From the NCBI GenBank assembly GCA_020099315.1, contig CP083650.1, forward strand, positions 496,001-560,000: 64,000 nt of DNA, read 5' to 3'. The translations under genes were made by a program, and so were the position numbers. This stretch comes from Citrobacter europaeus (GTDB lineage: Bacteria > Pseudomonadota > Gammaproteobacteria > Enterobacterales > Enterobacteriaceae). Positions 17,443-26,467 of the stretch are shown here, piece after piece (the first letter of the stretch is position 1; each line of letters opens with the position of its first letter). A model generated the notes under the pieces. The model was not told the origin of the DNA. It searched no databases and saw only the letters and a program-made list of their open reading frames with translations.

Positions 17443-18594
17443 TCACAACATTTCAATGAACGCGGCGACACGGGTGCTAAGCTGGCCGATATCCGCGCTG
17501 GAGTAATCGGTTTCAATAGCGATGTAGGGAATGTTGTGCTGCTGGCGGACGTGGCGTTTAATGGCCAGTGATTCAACGGCGTAAGTGTGGCAAGCCTGTA
17601 AAATGACATCGACGACGCCGTCAGCCTGGTACTCTTCAACCATTTGGCTGAGCATTTTCAGGCGTTGATCGTTAGGGGAAATACAGGAGCAGCCGATGGC
17701 GAGGTATTTATCGGTCAGTGCGTCGTAGACGTCGCCAGTTTCCGCCACGCACTGCTCAGTGGCTTTCGCACCGGTGCAGTTTTCATAACCTACCACCCAA
17801 CCGCCGTTTTCTTCAATGGCACGCACCACTTTTTCTGCCGCGCCGCCAATGGGGCAACCGGTTATCAGTATGCGTGGACGTGATGCCAGGCGTTTCCCGG
17901 CCTGCCATTCCTGATGTACCCGTTTGGCCATGCTATTAAGCTCGTCGATCAACGCTTCTTTATCAAAGCGGAAGGTTGCGCCGTAAACAACTTTCAGAAT
18001 GTCACTGCCGCTGAGTGCGGGTGGATTGAGTTGGCCAACGCGGTAAAAATTCGCCAGTGCGCGACGCTCCTGATTTTTTAGAATGATGGCTTCACGTAGC
18101 GCAGCTTCGGTAATCGGGGTGCCAAAACGGGCTTCGACAGCCTGCTGCAGACGTAGGATCTCGGCTTTCCATAGCGCACGCGAAGCCGCATCGTTGGCGC
18201 TGTTGGGCAGTTGCATCACATGTACCGCTTTAAATTCAGCCATGTACTCGTACATCTTCTTTTTACCATCGCAGGTCGTTTCGCCCACCACGAGGTCAGA
18301 GAAGTAGAAGTACGGGCATTTATCAGTTTTACCAAACCCGTAGCTGCTTTTGATCAGCGGACACAGATTACGTGGTAGATCTTTTTCGGCTTCTTCTATG
18401 GTTTCATCAGAGGTTGAGCATAGCGAAACGACTACCGCGCCCGCCGCCATCGCTATCTCCTGCGGCATAAAGGTGCAATAGGTTCCAACGAGCGGGATAC
18501 CCTGCTCTTTAAGATCCATTACGGTGAGAAAACCTTTCTGACGGGCGTCGGAGAACTGGTTGAAAATGGCGGGTAAATCGGTGATTAGCGACAT
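17443..18594 (-). CDS. yjiM: YjiM, HgdB-like double-cubane cluster-type protein
   Basis: 383 residues from ATG 18594 (MSLITDLPAIF), the same length as E. coli YjiM. 2-hydroxyacyl-CoA dehydratase D-component family. Conserved cysteines in VGTYCTFMPQE, RNLCPLIKSSYG, TDKCPYF and ETTCDGKKKMYEY. With its own activase and no dehydratase alpha/beta pair, it resembles the single-subunit double-cubane [8Fe-9S] cluster proteins known to do reductive chemistry on small molecules. The natural substrate is unknown. Oxygen-sensitive, cytoplasmic. First gene of yjiM-yjiL-DUF3343. Confidence 0.9.
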   Translation of the reverse strand: MSLITDLPAIFNQFSDARQKGFLTVMDLKEQGIPLVGTYCTFMPQEIAMAAGAVVVSLCSTSDETIEEAEKDLPRNLCPLIKSSYGFGKTDKCPYFYFSDLVVGETTCDGKKKMYEYMAEFKAVHVMQLPNSANDAASRALWKAEILRLQQAVEARFGTPITEAALREAIILKNQERRALANFYRVGQLNPPALSGSDILKVVYGATFRFDKEALIDELNSMAKRVHQEWQAGKRLASRPRILITGCPIGGAAEKVVRAIEENGGWVVGYENCTGAKATEQCVAETGDVYDALTDKYLAIGCSCISPNDQRLKMLSQMVEEYQADGVVDVILQACHTYAVESLAIKRHVRQQHNIPYIAIETDYSSADIGQLSTRVAAFIEML

Positions 18595-18688
18595 GATTTT
18601 CCTTCCCCGTAACACGGGAGAGAGTAAAAGACGTCGCATTATAACCCTGTAATTTATCTGGCTTTATTGATGTACAACAATTGTACGC

Positions 18689-19153
18689 TTACAGGTTACG
18701 ACTGTAGACCCGCGAGACTTCCCCCCACGGGTGATAGCCTGGCCCGTCAAAGTAAAATCCCGCTTTCTCGTATAACCCTTCCAGGTCGGTACATAAATGG
18801 AGCTGCATAAAGCCCAGTTGTCTGGCCTGACTGGCAATATGTTCAATCAGGCGAAATGCCAGACCGCGTCCACGGTAGTGAGGATCGATATAGAGCGCAC
18901 ATAGCCACGGCCACAGTTCGCCGCGACTGATAAAATCATTGGTGATCAATCCGGCGCAGCCAATAATGCTGTCGCCGTCCTGCAGCCAGTACCACTGCGG
19001 TAGCGGGTTCTTTGCGCCAATACAACGGTGCAACGCATCCTCGTAAACTTTCATGGAGTCTTCTGAGGCCCATTGTTGTTGAAAGTAAGCGGTGACCTCG
19101 TGCAGCTTTTCCGGCGTCTCGCGCAGGGAAAAAATGCGGATGTTGATTGTCAT
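18689..19153 (-). CDS. GNAT family acetyltransferase
   Basis: 154 residues with the GNAT acetyl-CoA motif ALYIDPHYRGRGLAFRLIEH (Arg/Gly loop) and a C-terminal GLYEKAGFYF motif. AAGGAG precedes ATG 19153. Resembles small aminoglycoside N-acetyltransferase-like or amino-acid acetyltransferases, but the substrate cannot be read from the sequence. It sits between yjiN and yjiM. A short palindrome GTACAA-CAA-TTGTAC at 18672-18686 lies right after its stop, in the yjiM upstream region. Confidence 0.8.
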   Translation of the reverse strand: MTINIRIFSLRETPEKLHEVTAYFQQQWASEDSMKVYEDALHRCIGAKNPLPQWYWLQDGDSIIGCAGLITNDFISRGELWPWLCALYIDPHYRGRGLAFRLIEHIASQARQLGFMQLHLCTDLEGLYEKAGFYFDGPGYHPWGEVSRVYSRNL

Positions 19154-19166
19154 TGAATTTTTCTCC

Positions 19167-20447
19167 TTAAAAATTCACCAGCGTCAGCAGGGAAGGTATT
19201 TGCGACAACAGATATAAAACCAGCCCAATAGAACCGCCGACCAGCGTGCCGTTGACGCGGATAAACTGCAAATCTTTACCGATGTTCAGCTCAATTTGCT
19301 GCGACATATCGCGCGCATCCCAACTTTTCACCGTGTCGCTGATATGGCGCGTCAGGAAAGTGGCGAACTCCGGCGCCACTTTATGCGCGGCCTGCTCCAG
19401 ATGCCCATTCAGTGAGGCGCGCAGGGCGCTGTCGGCAACCAGCGTTTCGCCGAACCACTGCCCGGCGCTGGCAATGCGCTGCTTCACGCGCGAATCATCG
19501 GCGTTTATGTCGGTTTTCACCCACTGGCGCAGGTCTGCCCACAGTTCGCCAAGATAACGGTTGAAGGCTTCGTCTTCCTTCAGATAGCTTTTCATGCTTT
19601 CGGCCCGCACGGCCATCTCCGGATCGTGTTTGAGCTTATCGATGAGCTTAAACGTAGCGCGATCGAAGGCGTGGCGGATCTGATGCGCACGATCGTGGCT
19701 GATGTCATCCAGCAACGAGTTAACGGCATCAGACACCAGTTCGGCACTGTGCTCGCCCAGCCATTCGGTCGGCAGGATCTTCGCTTTCAGCGGATGTTCG
19801 GTTTCCAGCCAGTGCACGACCTGTCTGGCGATAAACGCCCGCGAGCTGTCGCGCTGGAGCAGGGCGATCAGTTGGGCGATCAGCGTGTCGAGCAGCACCT
19901 GATGGCGATTGTTTTTAGTCATGCTTTCCAGCATCAGCGCGCTGGTACCGGAGAGATCGACCTTGTCGATGGCCTTGTGTACCGCCCGCTTGATCAGCCT
20001 CTGAATGCGCGCGTCGTCGGTCAGTTCGAGAAAACCGCTCATAATTTGCAGCAGATGCTGGCCGATGCGCTGGGCGTTTTCCGGCTGGCTGAACCAGTTG
20101 CCGATCAACAGCGCCGGTTCATGGCGGCGGATCAACGCGACCAGCGACTGGGTGTCGAGAAATTTTTCCTGCACAAATTGCCCGAGATTTTCGCCGATCC
20201 TGTCCTTATTACGCGGGATAATAGCCGTATGTTGCGAGATAAATGGGATCGGCACCCGACGAAAAAGCGCCACCACGGCAAACCAGTCCGCCAGCGCGCC
20301 GACCATCGCCGCTTCGGCGATCGCTTTGATCCCCAGCACCCAGAAGTTAGGCGGCAGAAACAGCGTGATGACGAAGGTCGCGGCGGCAATCAGCAGCAAT
20401 GAAAGCGCCAGCCGCTTGGCGCGTTTGAGTTCAGCAATTTTATTCAT
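19167..20447 (-). CDS. yjiN: YjiN, DUF445 inner-membrane protein
   Basis: 426 residues, the length of E. coli YjiN, with matching ends (MNKIAELKRAK; LLYLLSQIPSLLT). DUF445 family: two N-terminal membrane helices (~12-50), a long cytoplasmic helical region, and one C-terminal helix (~400-420). Function unknown. Placed 13 bp ahead of the acetyltransferase gene, likely cotranscribed. Confidence 0.92.
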   Translation of the reverse strand: MNKIAELKRAKRLALSLLLIAAATFVITLFLPPNFWVLGIKAIAEAAMVGALADWFAVVALFRRVPIPFISQHTAIIPRNKDRIGENLGQFVQEKFLDTQSLVALIRRHEPALLIGNWFSQPENAQRIGQHLLQIMSGFLELTDDARIQRLIKRAVHKAIDKVDLSGTSALMLESMTKNNRHQVLLDTLIAQLIALLQRDSSRAFIARQVVHWLETEHPLKAKILPTEWLGEHSAELVSDAVNSLLDDISHDRAHQIRHAFDRATFKLIDKLKHDPEMAVRAESMKSYLKEDEAFNRYLGELWADLRQWVKTDINADDSRVKQRIASAGQWFGETLVADSALRASLNGHLEQAAHKVAPEFATFLTRHISDTVKSWDARDMSQQIELNIGKDLQFIRVNGTLVGGSIGLVLYLLSQIPSLLTLVNF

Positions 20448-20522
20448 AGGCTTAAGGATATAGCCAGACGGAGGGATCGCGCAAAAAATGTGGAGCGCCT
20501 CCCATTTTCAGGTGGGTAAAGC

Positions 20523-21449
20523 TTACTCCGGGATCCAGTTGTCCCAGGCGGGCAAGGGGCCGAGTTCCGCCACCAGAAAATCGATAAACGATCGCACCTT
20601 CGGATTGCTGTACTTGCTGGGAAAGTACAGCGCATACAGGGCGTGAGTTTCACAGGTGATGGTGCCGTCGAGCATCAGCGGCGTTATCTCTTCTTTTTGA
20701 ATATGATCGCCAATCAGATAGGTGGGCAAATACGCCACTCCCTGATCTTCTAACACCGACTTCAGTAATACCAGGCTGCTGTTGGCCTGGATTGGCATAT
20801 GCAGTTTTAACTGGTGCAGACGATCCTGTTCATCCGCCACCTTCAGCACCGGCGTGAGGCCTGGGTAAACCAGACAATCATGGTTGACCAGGTCGCTTCG
20901 GCGCTGGGGCATGCCTTTTTTGGCAAGGTAGCCGGGTGAAGCGCAGTACGCCCAACGGACTGGCACCAGCTTGCGCATCGCATAGTTCTGCGGCGGTGCG
21001 GTGGAGATGCGCAGGGCGATGTCGAAATCCGTTTCGTTCAGATTCACGAAGTTATCGTTGAGATCGATATACAGATTCACATCCGGAAACTGGGAGCGAT
21101 ATTTATCCACCAGGTTCACCAGTCGGGAATAACCAAACGCAATTGAGCAGGTTATGCGTAATTCACCCTGCGGGCTGTGGTAATAACCGGAAGTGGTATT
21201 CAGCGTTTCATCGAATTCTTTCAAAAGCTTATTAGCGCGGTTGAAGAGATATTGCCCGGCGTCGGTCAGGGTAATACTGCGGGTCGTGCGTTTAATTAAT
21301 GTCGTGCCTAGCGTGTCTTCCATCGCGGCCAGGCTTTTGCTGACCGCAGACGGCGATACATTGAGCTGCGCCGCGGCTTCTGACAATCCTCCGCAGTCGA
21401 CGATTTTAGTAAAAAATTCCAGATGCTTGAGTGAAATCGGCGTACTCAT
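20523..21449 (-). CDS. LysR-type transcriptional regulator
   Basis: 308 residues from ATG 21449 with AAAGGAA upstream; an earlier frame start at 21479 has no support. N-terminal winged HTH at residues ~5-65 (FTKIVDCGGLSEAAAQLNVSPSAVSKSLAAME) and a LysR substrate domain (~90-290). Divergent, 219 bp away, from the symporter/C-S lyase operon, which it most likely controls. Confidence 0.88.
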   Translation of the reverse strand: MSTPISLKHLEFFTKIVDCGGLSEAAAQLNVSPSAVSKSLAAMEDTLGTTLIKRTTRSITLTDAGQYLFNRANKLLKEFDETLNTTSGYYHSPQGELRITCSIAFGYSRLVNLVDKYRSQFPDVNLYIDLNDNFVNLNETDFDIALRISTAPPQNYAMRKLVPVRWAYCASPGYLAKKGMPQRRSDLVNHDCLVYPGLTPVLKVADEQDRLHQLKLHMPIQANSSLVLLKSVLEDQGVAYLPTYLIGDHIQKEEITPLMLDGTITCETHALYALYFPSKYSNPKVRSFIDFLVAELGPLPAWDNWIPE

Positions 21450-21668
21450 AGTTTCCTTTAATTCACAAGTGATTTGCAAAAACGGTACGAATAGGCCGTT
21501 ACATTCGCCTTTTAAACATGCAACTATTGAATCACAGGAAACAACTTGCTGGCAAAATGAAAAAATAACAACTTAGGTGAGTTACGTCACAAAATAAAAG
21601 GAGGCGAAACGGAAACTCATCACATTGTGAATTTAATCTCATTAATTATTATTCTAAAGGTACCGATT

Positions 21669-22901
21669 ATGTGGTCACGACTCGAACCCTACAGATCGTC
21701 GATTATTTTATTAGTTGCTCTGGTGATTGGCGGCTTATTAGGTATTTATGCCCCATCGTTTGCAAGTAAACTCCAGCCAATAGGTCAGATATTCTTAAAC
21801 CTGTTATTTATGATTATTGTGCCGCTGGTGGGGATCAGCGTCATGTCTTCGATCGCCAGTATGACCGACCTGAAAAGGTTAGGGCGCATTATGGCGATAA
21901 TCTTTATTGTTTCGATCGCCATGGCCTTTATTCCGGCCGCCGGGATCGTCGCGCTGGCGCTATGGTATAACCCGGCGCAGGGCGTCACTATCGATCTCTC
22001 GCAGTCGGTGCAGGCGGGCAGCGGCAAGATGGATTTTGTCAGTATGATCACCACCAGCGACTTTATTGGACTGTTTTCTAAGTCCAATATTCTGGCGCTG
22101 ATCGTGATGGCAATCATCGCCGGTGTGGCGATTGGCCAGTCGGATCAGGCCGGTAAACGCATTGCGTCGCTGCTGGAAGATGCCAATACCGTGATCATGA
22201 AGATCGTGTCGATCATCATGAAGGTTGCGCCAATTGGTCTGGGCTGCTACTTCGCCGCCACCATGGCCAGTCAGGACTCGGCGCTGCTGTTAACCTTTGC
22301 CCGTGCTATCGGCCTGTTTATGGTCGCCACGCTGGTCTATTTTGTTTTTGGCTCAATTCTTTATTCGTATATTGGCGGCGGTATTCCGGCGGTCAGAGCC
22401 TTCTGGCGTAATGCGATTGAGCCGTCTGCCACTGCGCTGGGGACCTGCTCTTCGCTGGGGACGCTGCCGGTAACGCTGCGTGCCGGTAAGGCGATGGGGA
22501 TTAACCCGGAAATCGTTGATGTCTCCATTCCGCTGCTGGTTAATCTCAACAAAGGCGGCGTGGCGATGATTGCCGCGCTAAAAATTGTCTTTATCTATTC
22601 CGTGCTGGGCATGGAGTTCACCACCGAGACCTTCTTCCTGACGATGCTGATCGCGGTGCTCTCCGCCATTATTGTCGGCGGCGTACCGGGCGGGGCATTC
22701 CTCGGTGAAATCTTTATCGTCACCACGCTCGGCCTGCCGATGGAAGCGATCCCGATGCTGGTGGTGCTGGGCACGATTACCGATGCGCCGGCCACACTGA
22801 TCAACGTTATCCATGATTTGAATGCGGCGCAGATTGTCGAACGGTTCGCTGGAAAAAAGCAGACCAACACTGAAATAAACTCTACTGCTGCGGTGGTATA
22901 G
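21669..22901 (+). CDS. Dicarboxylate/amino acid:cation symporter (DAACS family)
   Basis: 410 residues from ATG 21669 (AAAGGT upstream); a GTG at 21627 would add a poor N-terminus. GltP/DctA/SstT-type fold with about eight membrane helices and two re-entrant loops: the SSLGTLPVT-like serine-rich motif (TCSSLGTLPVTL) and the conserved NLNKGGVAM and GTITDAPATLINVIHD motifs. 30 bp upstream of a cystathionine beta-lyase-like gene, which suggests a sulfur amino acid such as cystine as substrate. That is inference; glutamate or serine are possible. Confidence 0.85.
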   Translation: MWSRLEPYRSSIILLVALVIGGLLGIYAPSFASKLQPIGQIFLNLLFMIIVPLVGISVMSSIASMTDLKRLGRIMAIIFIVSIAMAFIPAAGIVALALWYNPAQGVTIDLSQSVQAGSGKMDFVSMITTSDFIGLFSKSNILALIVMAIIAGVAIGQSDQAGKRIASLLEDANTVIMKIVSIIMKVAPIGLGCYFAATMASQDSALLLTFARAIGLFMVATLVYFVFGSILYSYIGGGIPAVRAFWRNAIEPSATALGTCSSLGTLPVTLRAGKAMGINPEIVDVSIPLLVNLNKGGVAMIAALKIVFIYSVLGMEFTTETFFLTMLIAVLSAIIVGGVPGGAFLGEIFIVTTLGLPMEAIPMLVVLGTITDAPATLINVIHDLNAAQIVERFAGKKQTNTEINSTAAVV

Positions 22902-22931
22902 GTTTCACACGGATTAAGAACAGGAGATGTT

Positions 22932-24122
22932 ATGAAAGACGCAATGAAGCTTGAGACGCACCTGGTTGTTGCTGGTCGTGACAAACGCTACACCCAGGGA
23001 GCGGTGAATCCGGTTATCCAACGCGCCTCTTCACTGGTATTTGATACCGTGAAGGACAAGAAATTTGCCACCGCCAATCGCGCGAACGGCGAGCTGTTTT
23101 ACGGTCGTCGCGGAACCTACACCCACTTTGCCTTTCAGAAGGCAATGAGCGAGCTGGAAGGCGGCGTTGGCTGCGCGCTGTACCCGTGCGGCGCTGCGGC
23201 GGTGACCAACGCGATTCTGGCGTTTGTTCAGGGTGGCGATCATATTCTGATGACGGGCGCGGCCTACGAGCCAACTCAGGATTTTTGCAATAAGATTCTG
23301 AGTAAATTCAACGTGGAAACCACGTATTACGATCCGCTGATTGGCGCTGGGATTGTCGATCTTCTGCGTCCGGAAACGAAGGTTGTATTCCTCGAGTCGC
23401 CGAGTTCGGTCACTATGGAAGTTCAGGATGTGCCGGGAATGGTGAAGGCTATCCGCGCGGTGAATCCAGAGATTGTCATTATGATCGATAACACCTGGGC
23501 GGCAGGCGTGCTGTTTAAAGCACTGGATTATGGCGTGGATATTTCCATTCAGGCGGGAACGAAGTACACCATCGGTCATTCGGACGGCATGCTGGGCACG
23601 GCGGTGTCGAACGCCCGGTGTTGGGATCGCCTGCGCGAAAACTCCTATTTGATGGGGCAAACGCTGGACGCCGATACGGCCTACAACGGCAGCCGCGGAT
23701 TGCGCACCCTGGCGGTACGTCTTAAGCAGCATCAGGAGAGCAGCATCCATATTGCCCGCTGGCTGTCGGCAAGGCCGGAAGTGGCGCGGGTGAATCATCC
23801 GGCATTACCGGAATGTCCGGGCCATGAGTATTTTCAGCGCGACTTTACCGGAAGCTCAGGCCTGTTCTCGTTTGTGCTGAAAAAGAGACTGACCGACGAA
23901 CAGATGGCGAATTTCCTCGATAACTTCTCGCTGTTCCATATGGCCTATTCGTGGGGCGGATTTGAGTCGCTCATTCTGGCTAATCAGCCGGAAGAGCTAA
24001 ACAGCATTCGACCGGCAGGAGAGGTGGATTTCAGCGGTACGCTGGTCAGGGTGCATATTGGCCTCGAGGATATCGACGACCTGATTGCCGATCTGGACGC
24101 GGGATTTGCCCGCATTGCGTAA
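22932..24122 (+). CDS. PLP-dependent C-S lyase (MetC-like cystathionine beta-lyase)
   Basis: 396 residues of the Cys/Met metabolism PLP family. PLP lysine K211 in AGTKYTIGHSDGMLG, aspartate in IMIDNTWAAG, and the MetC-type YGRRGT.TH near residues 57-64. CAGGAG precedes ATG 22932. Cleaves cystathionine or cystine-type substrates to pyruvate, ammonia and a thiol. It is probably not the housekeeping metC, as it belongs to a LysR-controlled transport operon. Confidence 0.85.
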   Translation: MKDAMKLETHLVVAGRDKRYTQGAVNPVIQRASSLVFDTVKDKKFATANRANGELFYGRRGTYTHFAFQKAMSELEGGVGCALYPCGAAAVTNAILAFVQGGDHILMTGAAYEPTQDFCNKILSKFNVETTYYDPLIGAGIVDLLRPETKVVFLESPSSVTMEVQDVPGMVKAIRAVNPEIVIMIDNTWAAGVLFKALDYGVDISIQAGTKYTIGHSDGMLGTAVSNARCWDRLRENSYLMGQTLDADTAYNGSRGLRTLAVRLKQHQESSIHIARWLSARPEVARVNHPALPECPGHEYFQRDFTGSSGLFSFVLKKRLTDEQMANFLDNFSLFHMAYSWGGFESLILANQPEELNSIRPAGEVDFSGTLVRVHIGLEDIDDLIADLDAGFARIA

Positions 24123-24134
24123 GGTGACGTGATC

Positions 24135-24196
24135 GTAGCCGGATGCGGCGCAAGCGCCTTATCCGGCCTACTACAACTCTGCAGGCCGGATAAGCG
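24135..24196. repeat. BIME between the C-S lyase and mdtM
   Basis: REP palindrome GTAGCCGGATGCGG...TTATCCGGCCTAC at 24135-24171 followed by a second half-unit GCAGGCCGGATAAGCG at 24181. It lies between convergent genes. Confidence 0.85.
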
Positions 24197-24202
24197 GGCA
24201 GG

Positions 24203-25444
24203 TTAGTTTTCAGTGGCTAACGTGGTTACCTCATGCTGGCGTACCCGTTTGAGCAAACCTGCCAGCGTGAACACGACAGCAATCCCCGCCACAACCGCCA
24301 GCAGATGAAATGAAATCCTGCCGCCGTTAAACCACAGCCAGCGTCCGATTTCGACAGAAACCGCCATGACTGTCAGGATCACCATATTCAACGACGCCGA
24401 AACCGTACCCTTCGGTAAGTTGTTGGAAAACAGCGTAAAGCGGAACAACGTGGGGAAAATCATTCCAATGCCAAAGGCATACAGGCTGGTTCCCAGCACC
24501 GACCACAGCCAGACGTGCGGCCACAGTAAATTGCCGGCAATCAGCACCGCCAGCCCGCTCAGTTGAATGGGGACCGCTCGCCAGATAAAGTGCGGCCGGG
24601 TCGGATCCTTCACAAAACGAACAACCACCATATTGGCGACGATCACCGCGCCAAATACCGGCGCCTGGGCCCAGGCAAACTCCGTTGTGCTCATACAGCC
24701 TGCGTCGATCAGAATAACCGGCGAGACCGCCACCCAGCTCATCATCGGGATATAGCTTAACGACAGCGTGGCTGCGCCAGACAGGAACACCCGATTACGG
24801 AAAACGTCACGGAAATCACGCAGTACGCCGCGTGCACTGAACGGCACTGCGCCGCGCTGGACGGTTTCCGGCATGGCTAACGCTAATCCAATCAAGGCGA
24901 TAAGCCCCATGGCGGCAATAATGGCAAACAGGATCTTCCAGTGTACAAAGTGCATCAGCGCAGCCCCGGAGAGCGGGCCAATAACCGGCGCCACCAGCAC
25001 TATGGAAGTGATTATCGCCATCAACTTAATGGCCTTTGTTTGCCCAAACGCCTCCTGTACCGTGACGTAGCCAACAGTCGCGATAAAGCAGATGCTGGTG
25101 CCCTGCACAAATCGGGCGACCAGAAATTGCGTCATTGAGGTGGTGAACAGTGTGGCAGTGCAGGCGAGCGTAAAGATTAAAGCCCCCGCAATCAGCACCG
25201 GTCGACGGCCAATCCGGTCGGAAAGCGGCCCCAGCAGCCATTGCAGCGCCATGCCGCCCGCCAGATAAAGGCTCACTGCAGCGGGCGCCAGGCTGACGTC
25301 GGCGTTGAAATCACGCACCACATTGATGATGCCGGGCTGGATCAGGTCCGTGGACAGATAGGCGGCGAAGTCATATAAAATCAACGCGACAGGAAAAAAT
25401 AGCGTTGTGGCGCGTTGGGAGAAAAACGCGAGAATCCGTTGCAT
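24203..25444 (-). CDS. mdtM: MdtM, MFS multidrug/bile salt efflux pump
   Basis: 413 residues from ATG 25444 (AAGGAG upstream). Twelve membrane segments. Motif A GPLSDRIGRRPVLI and the long identity to E. coli MdtM (YDFAAYLSTDLIQPGIINVV, ALQWLLG) support the name. A drug:proton antiporter of the inner membrane, linked in E. coli to alkaline pH and bile salt tolerance. Upstream frame 25445-25543 is not needed. Confidence 0.93.
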   Translation of the reverse strand: MQRILAFFSQRATTLFFPVALILYDFAAYLSTDLIQPGIINVVRDFNADVSLAPAAVSLYLAGGMALQWLLGPLSDRIGRRPVLIAGALIFTLACTATLFTTSMTQFLVARFVQGTSICFIATVGYVTVQEAFGQTKAIKLMAIITSIVLVAPVIGPLSGAALMHFVHWKILFAIIAAMGLIALIGLALAMPETVQRGAVPFSARGVLRDFRDVFRNRVFLSGAATLSLSYIPMMSWVAVSPVILIDAGCMSTTEFAWAQAPVFGAVIVANMVVVRFVKDPTRPHFIWRAVPIQLSGLAVLIAGNLLWPHVWLWSVLGTSLYAFGIGMIFPTLFRFTLFSNNLPKGTVSASLNMVILTVMAVSVEIGRWLWFNGGRISFHLLAVVAGIAVVFTLAGLLKRVRQHEVTTLATEN

Positions 25445-25768
25445 AAAACAGCTCCTTGTCGGGAGAAAACCCTCAACGGGAATAGCGAAATTCAATACCG
25501 TCTTTGAGACGTCAGACCGATGACAGAATAAAGCAGACTGCAAATGTACTGAATTTCATGTAATCAAAAACGCTGCCTGCGCGAAGCGCAAACAGAAGAT
25601 ACGTTCACTGACGCGGGGTCAGAAAACGTAACGATTACAGGTAACAATCAGCACATCGCACCTCAGGAAGAGTAAGTTGAACGGGTAATAACCATCCGCA
25701 GTGTAATGCGGATTGGATATTAATTAAACGAGTTTATCCGGTTTATTTGCAGAAAATCGCCGCGCAAA
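25445..25768. other. Intergenic region upstream of mdtM
   Basis: 324 bp without a gene. A stem ATCCGCA/TGCGGAT at 25694-25713 without a U-run lies behind the LysE-type gene and may end its transcript. The remainder must contain the mdtM promoter; no regulator site was recognised. Confidence 0.5.
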
Positions 25769-26419
25769 TCAGACTACGATGCTCTGCAAAAACCGCAGCG
25801 CGATGGCACAACCGAAGATAATCAATACCCCCCCAGCGATACGCTCTACCCACAATATCCCTCTGGTTAACCATCGCTGGATCTGCGGCAAACCGATGAA
25901 CATCACGATCAGCAGATCCCAAAACAGGACCACGCTGGTCATCCAGATCCCGCTCATGGTTTGTTGCAGCAGCGTCACCGACGGGCCGAGCAGGGCGGTC
26001 ATCAGCGCCAGATAAAACAGTGCATTTTTGGGATTGAGCAATGATGAACCCAATCCCAGCAGCAGCTGTTTGCCAAATCCCGGACAGGTAGACCGGGCGT
26101 CCGCTCCGGTCAGCGTTTGCGGGCGGCTGCGTATCAGCAGGCTGCCAATCCACAACAAATAGAGCGCACCCAGCAGTTCAATAACCGTAAACAACAGGGG
26201 AAGCTGGCGCAGGATCCCCCAACCGATAATCGCCAGCAGGATATACAGCCCGTTGCCGAAAGCGATCCCCACGCACAGCCCGGCGCTGCCGCGCATCCGG
26301 TAACGTACGGCATAACCGACCAGTAAAAAGAAGTCCGGTCCGGGGCTGAGCAATGCGACAAAATGCGCCAGCGCCAGCGCGGGGAAAGCAGAAGGAAAAA
26401 GTTCAGTAAGCAACGACAT
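25769..26419 (-). CDS. LysE/RhtB family amino-acid exporter
   Basis: 216 residues from ATG 26419 (GAGGT upstream). LysE-type signature LLSPGPDFFLLVGYAVRYR near residue 25 and six hydrophobic segments; the NPKNALFYLALM loop is also typical. Exports an amino acid or homoserine-like compound across the inner membrane. It follows an AraC-type regulator by 48 bp on the same strand, and this pairing suggests specific induction. Confidence 0.87.
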   Translation of the reverse strand: MSLLTELFPSAFPALALAHFVALLSPGPDFFLLVGYAVRYRMRGSAGLCVGIAFGNGLYILLAIIGWGILRQLPLLFTVIELLGALYLLWIGSLLIRSRPQTLTGADARSTCPGFGKQLLLGLGSSLLNPKNALFYLALMTALLGPSVTLLQQTMSGIWMTSVVLFWDLLIVMFIGLPQIQRWLTRGILWVERIAGGVLIIFGCAIALRFLQSIVV

Positions 26420-26467
26420 AGCGACCTCAGAGAATGAATCTGAGATCACCGTACGTCTGGCGCAGCG

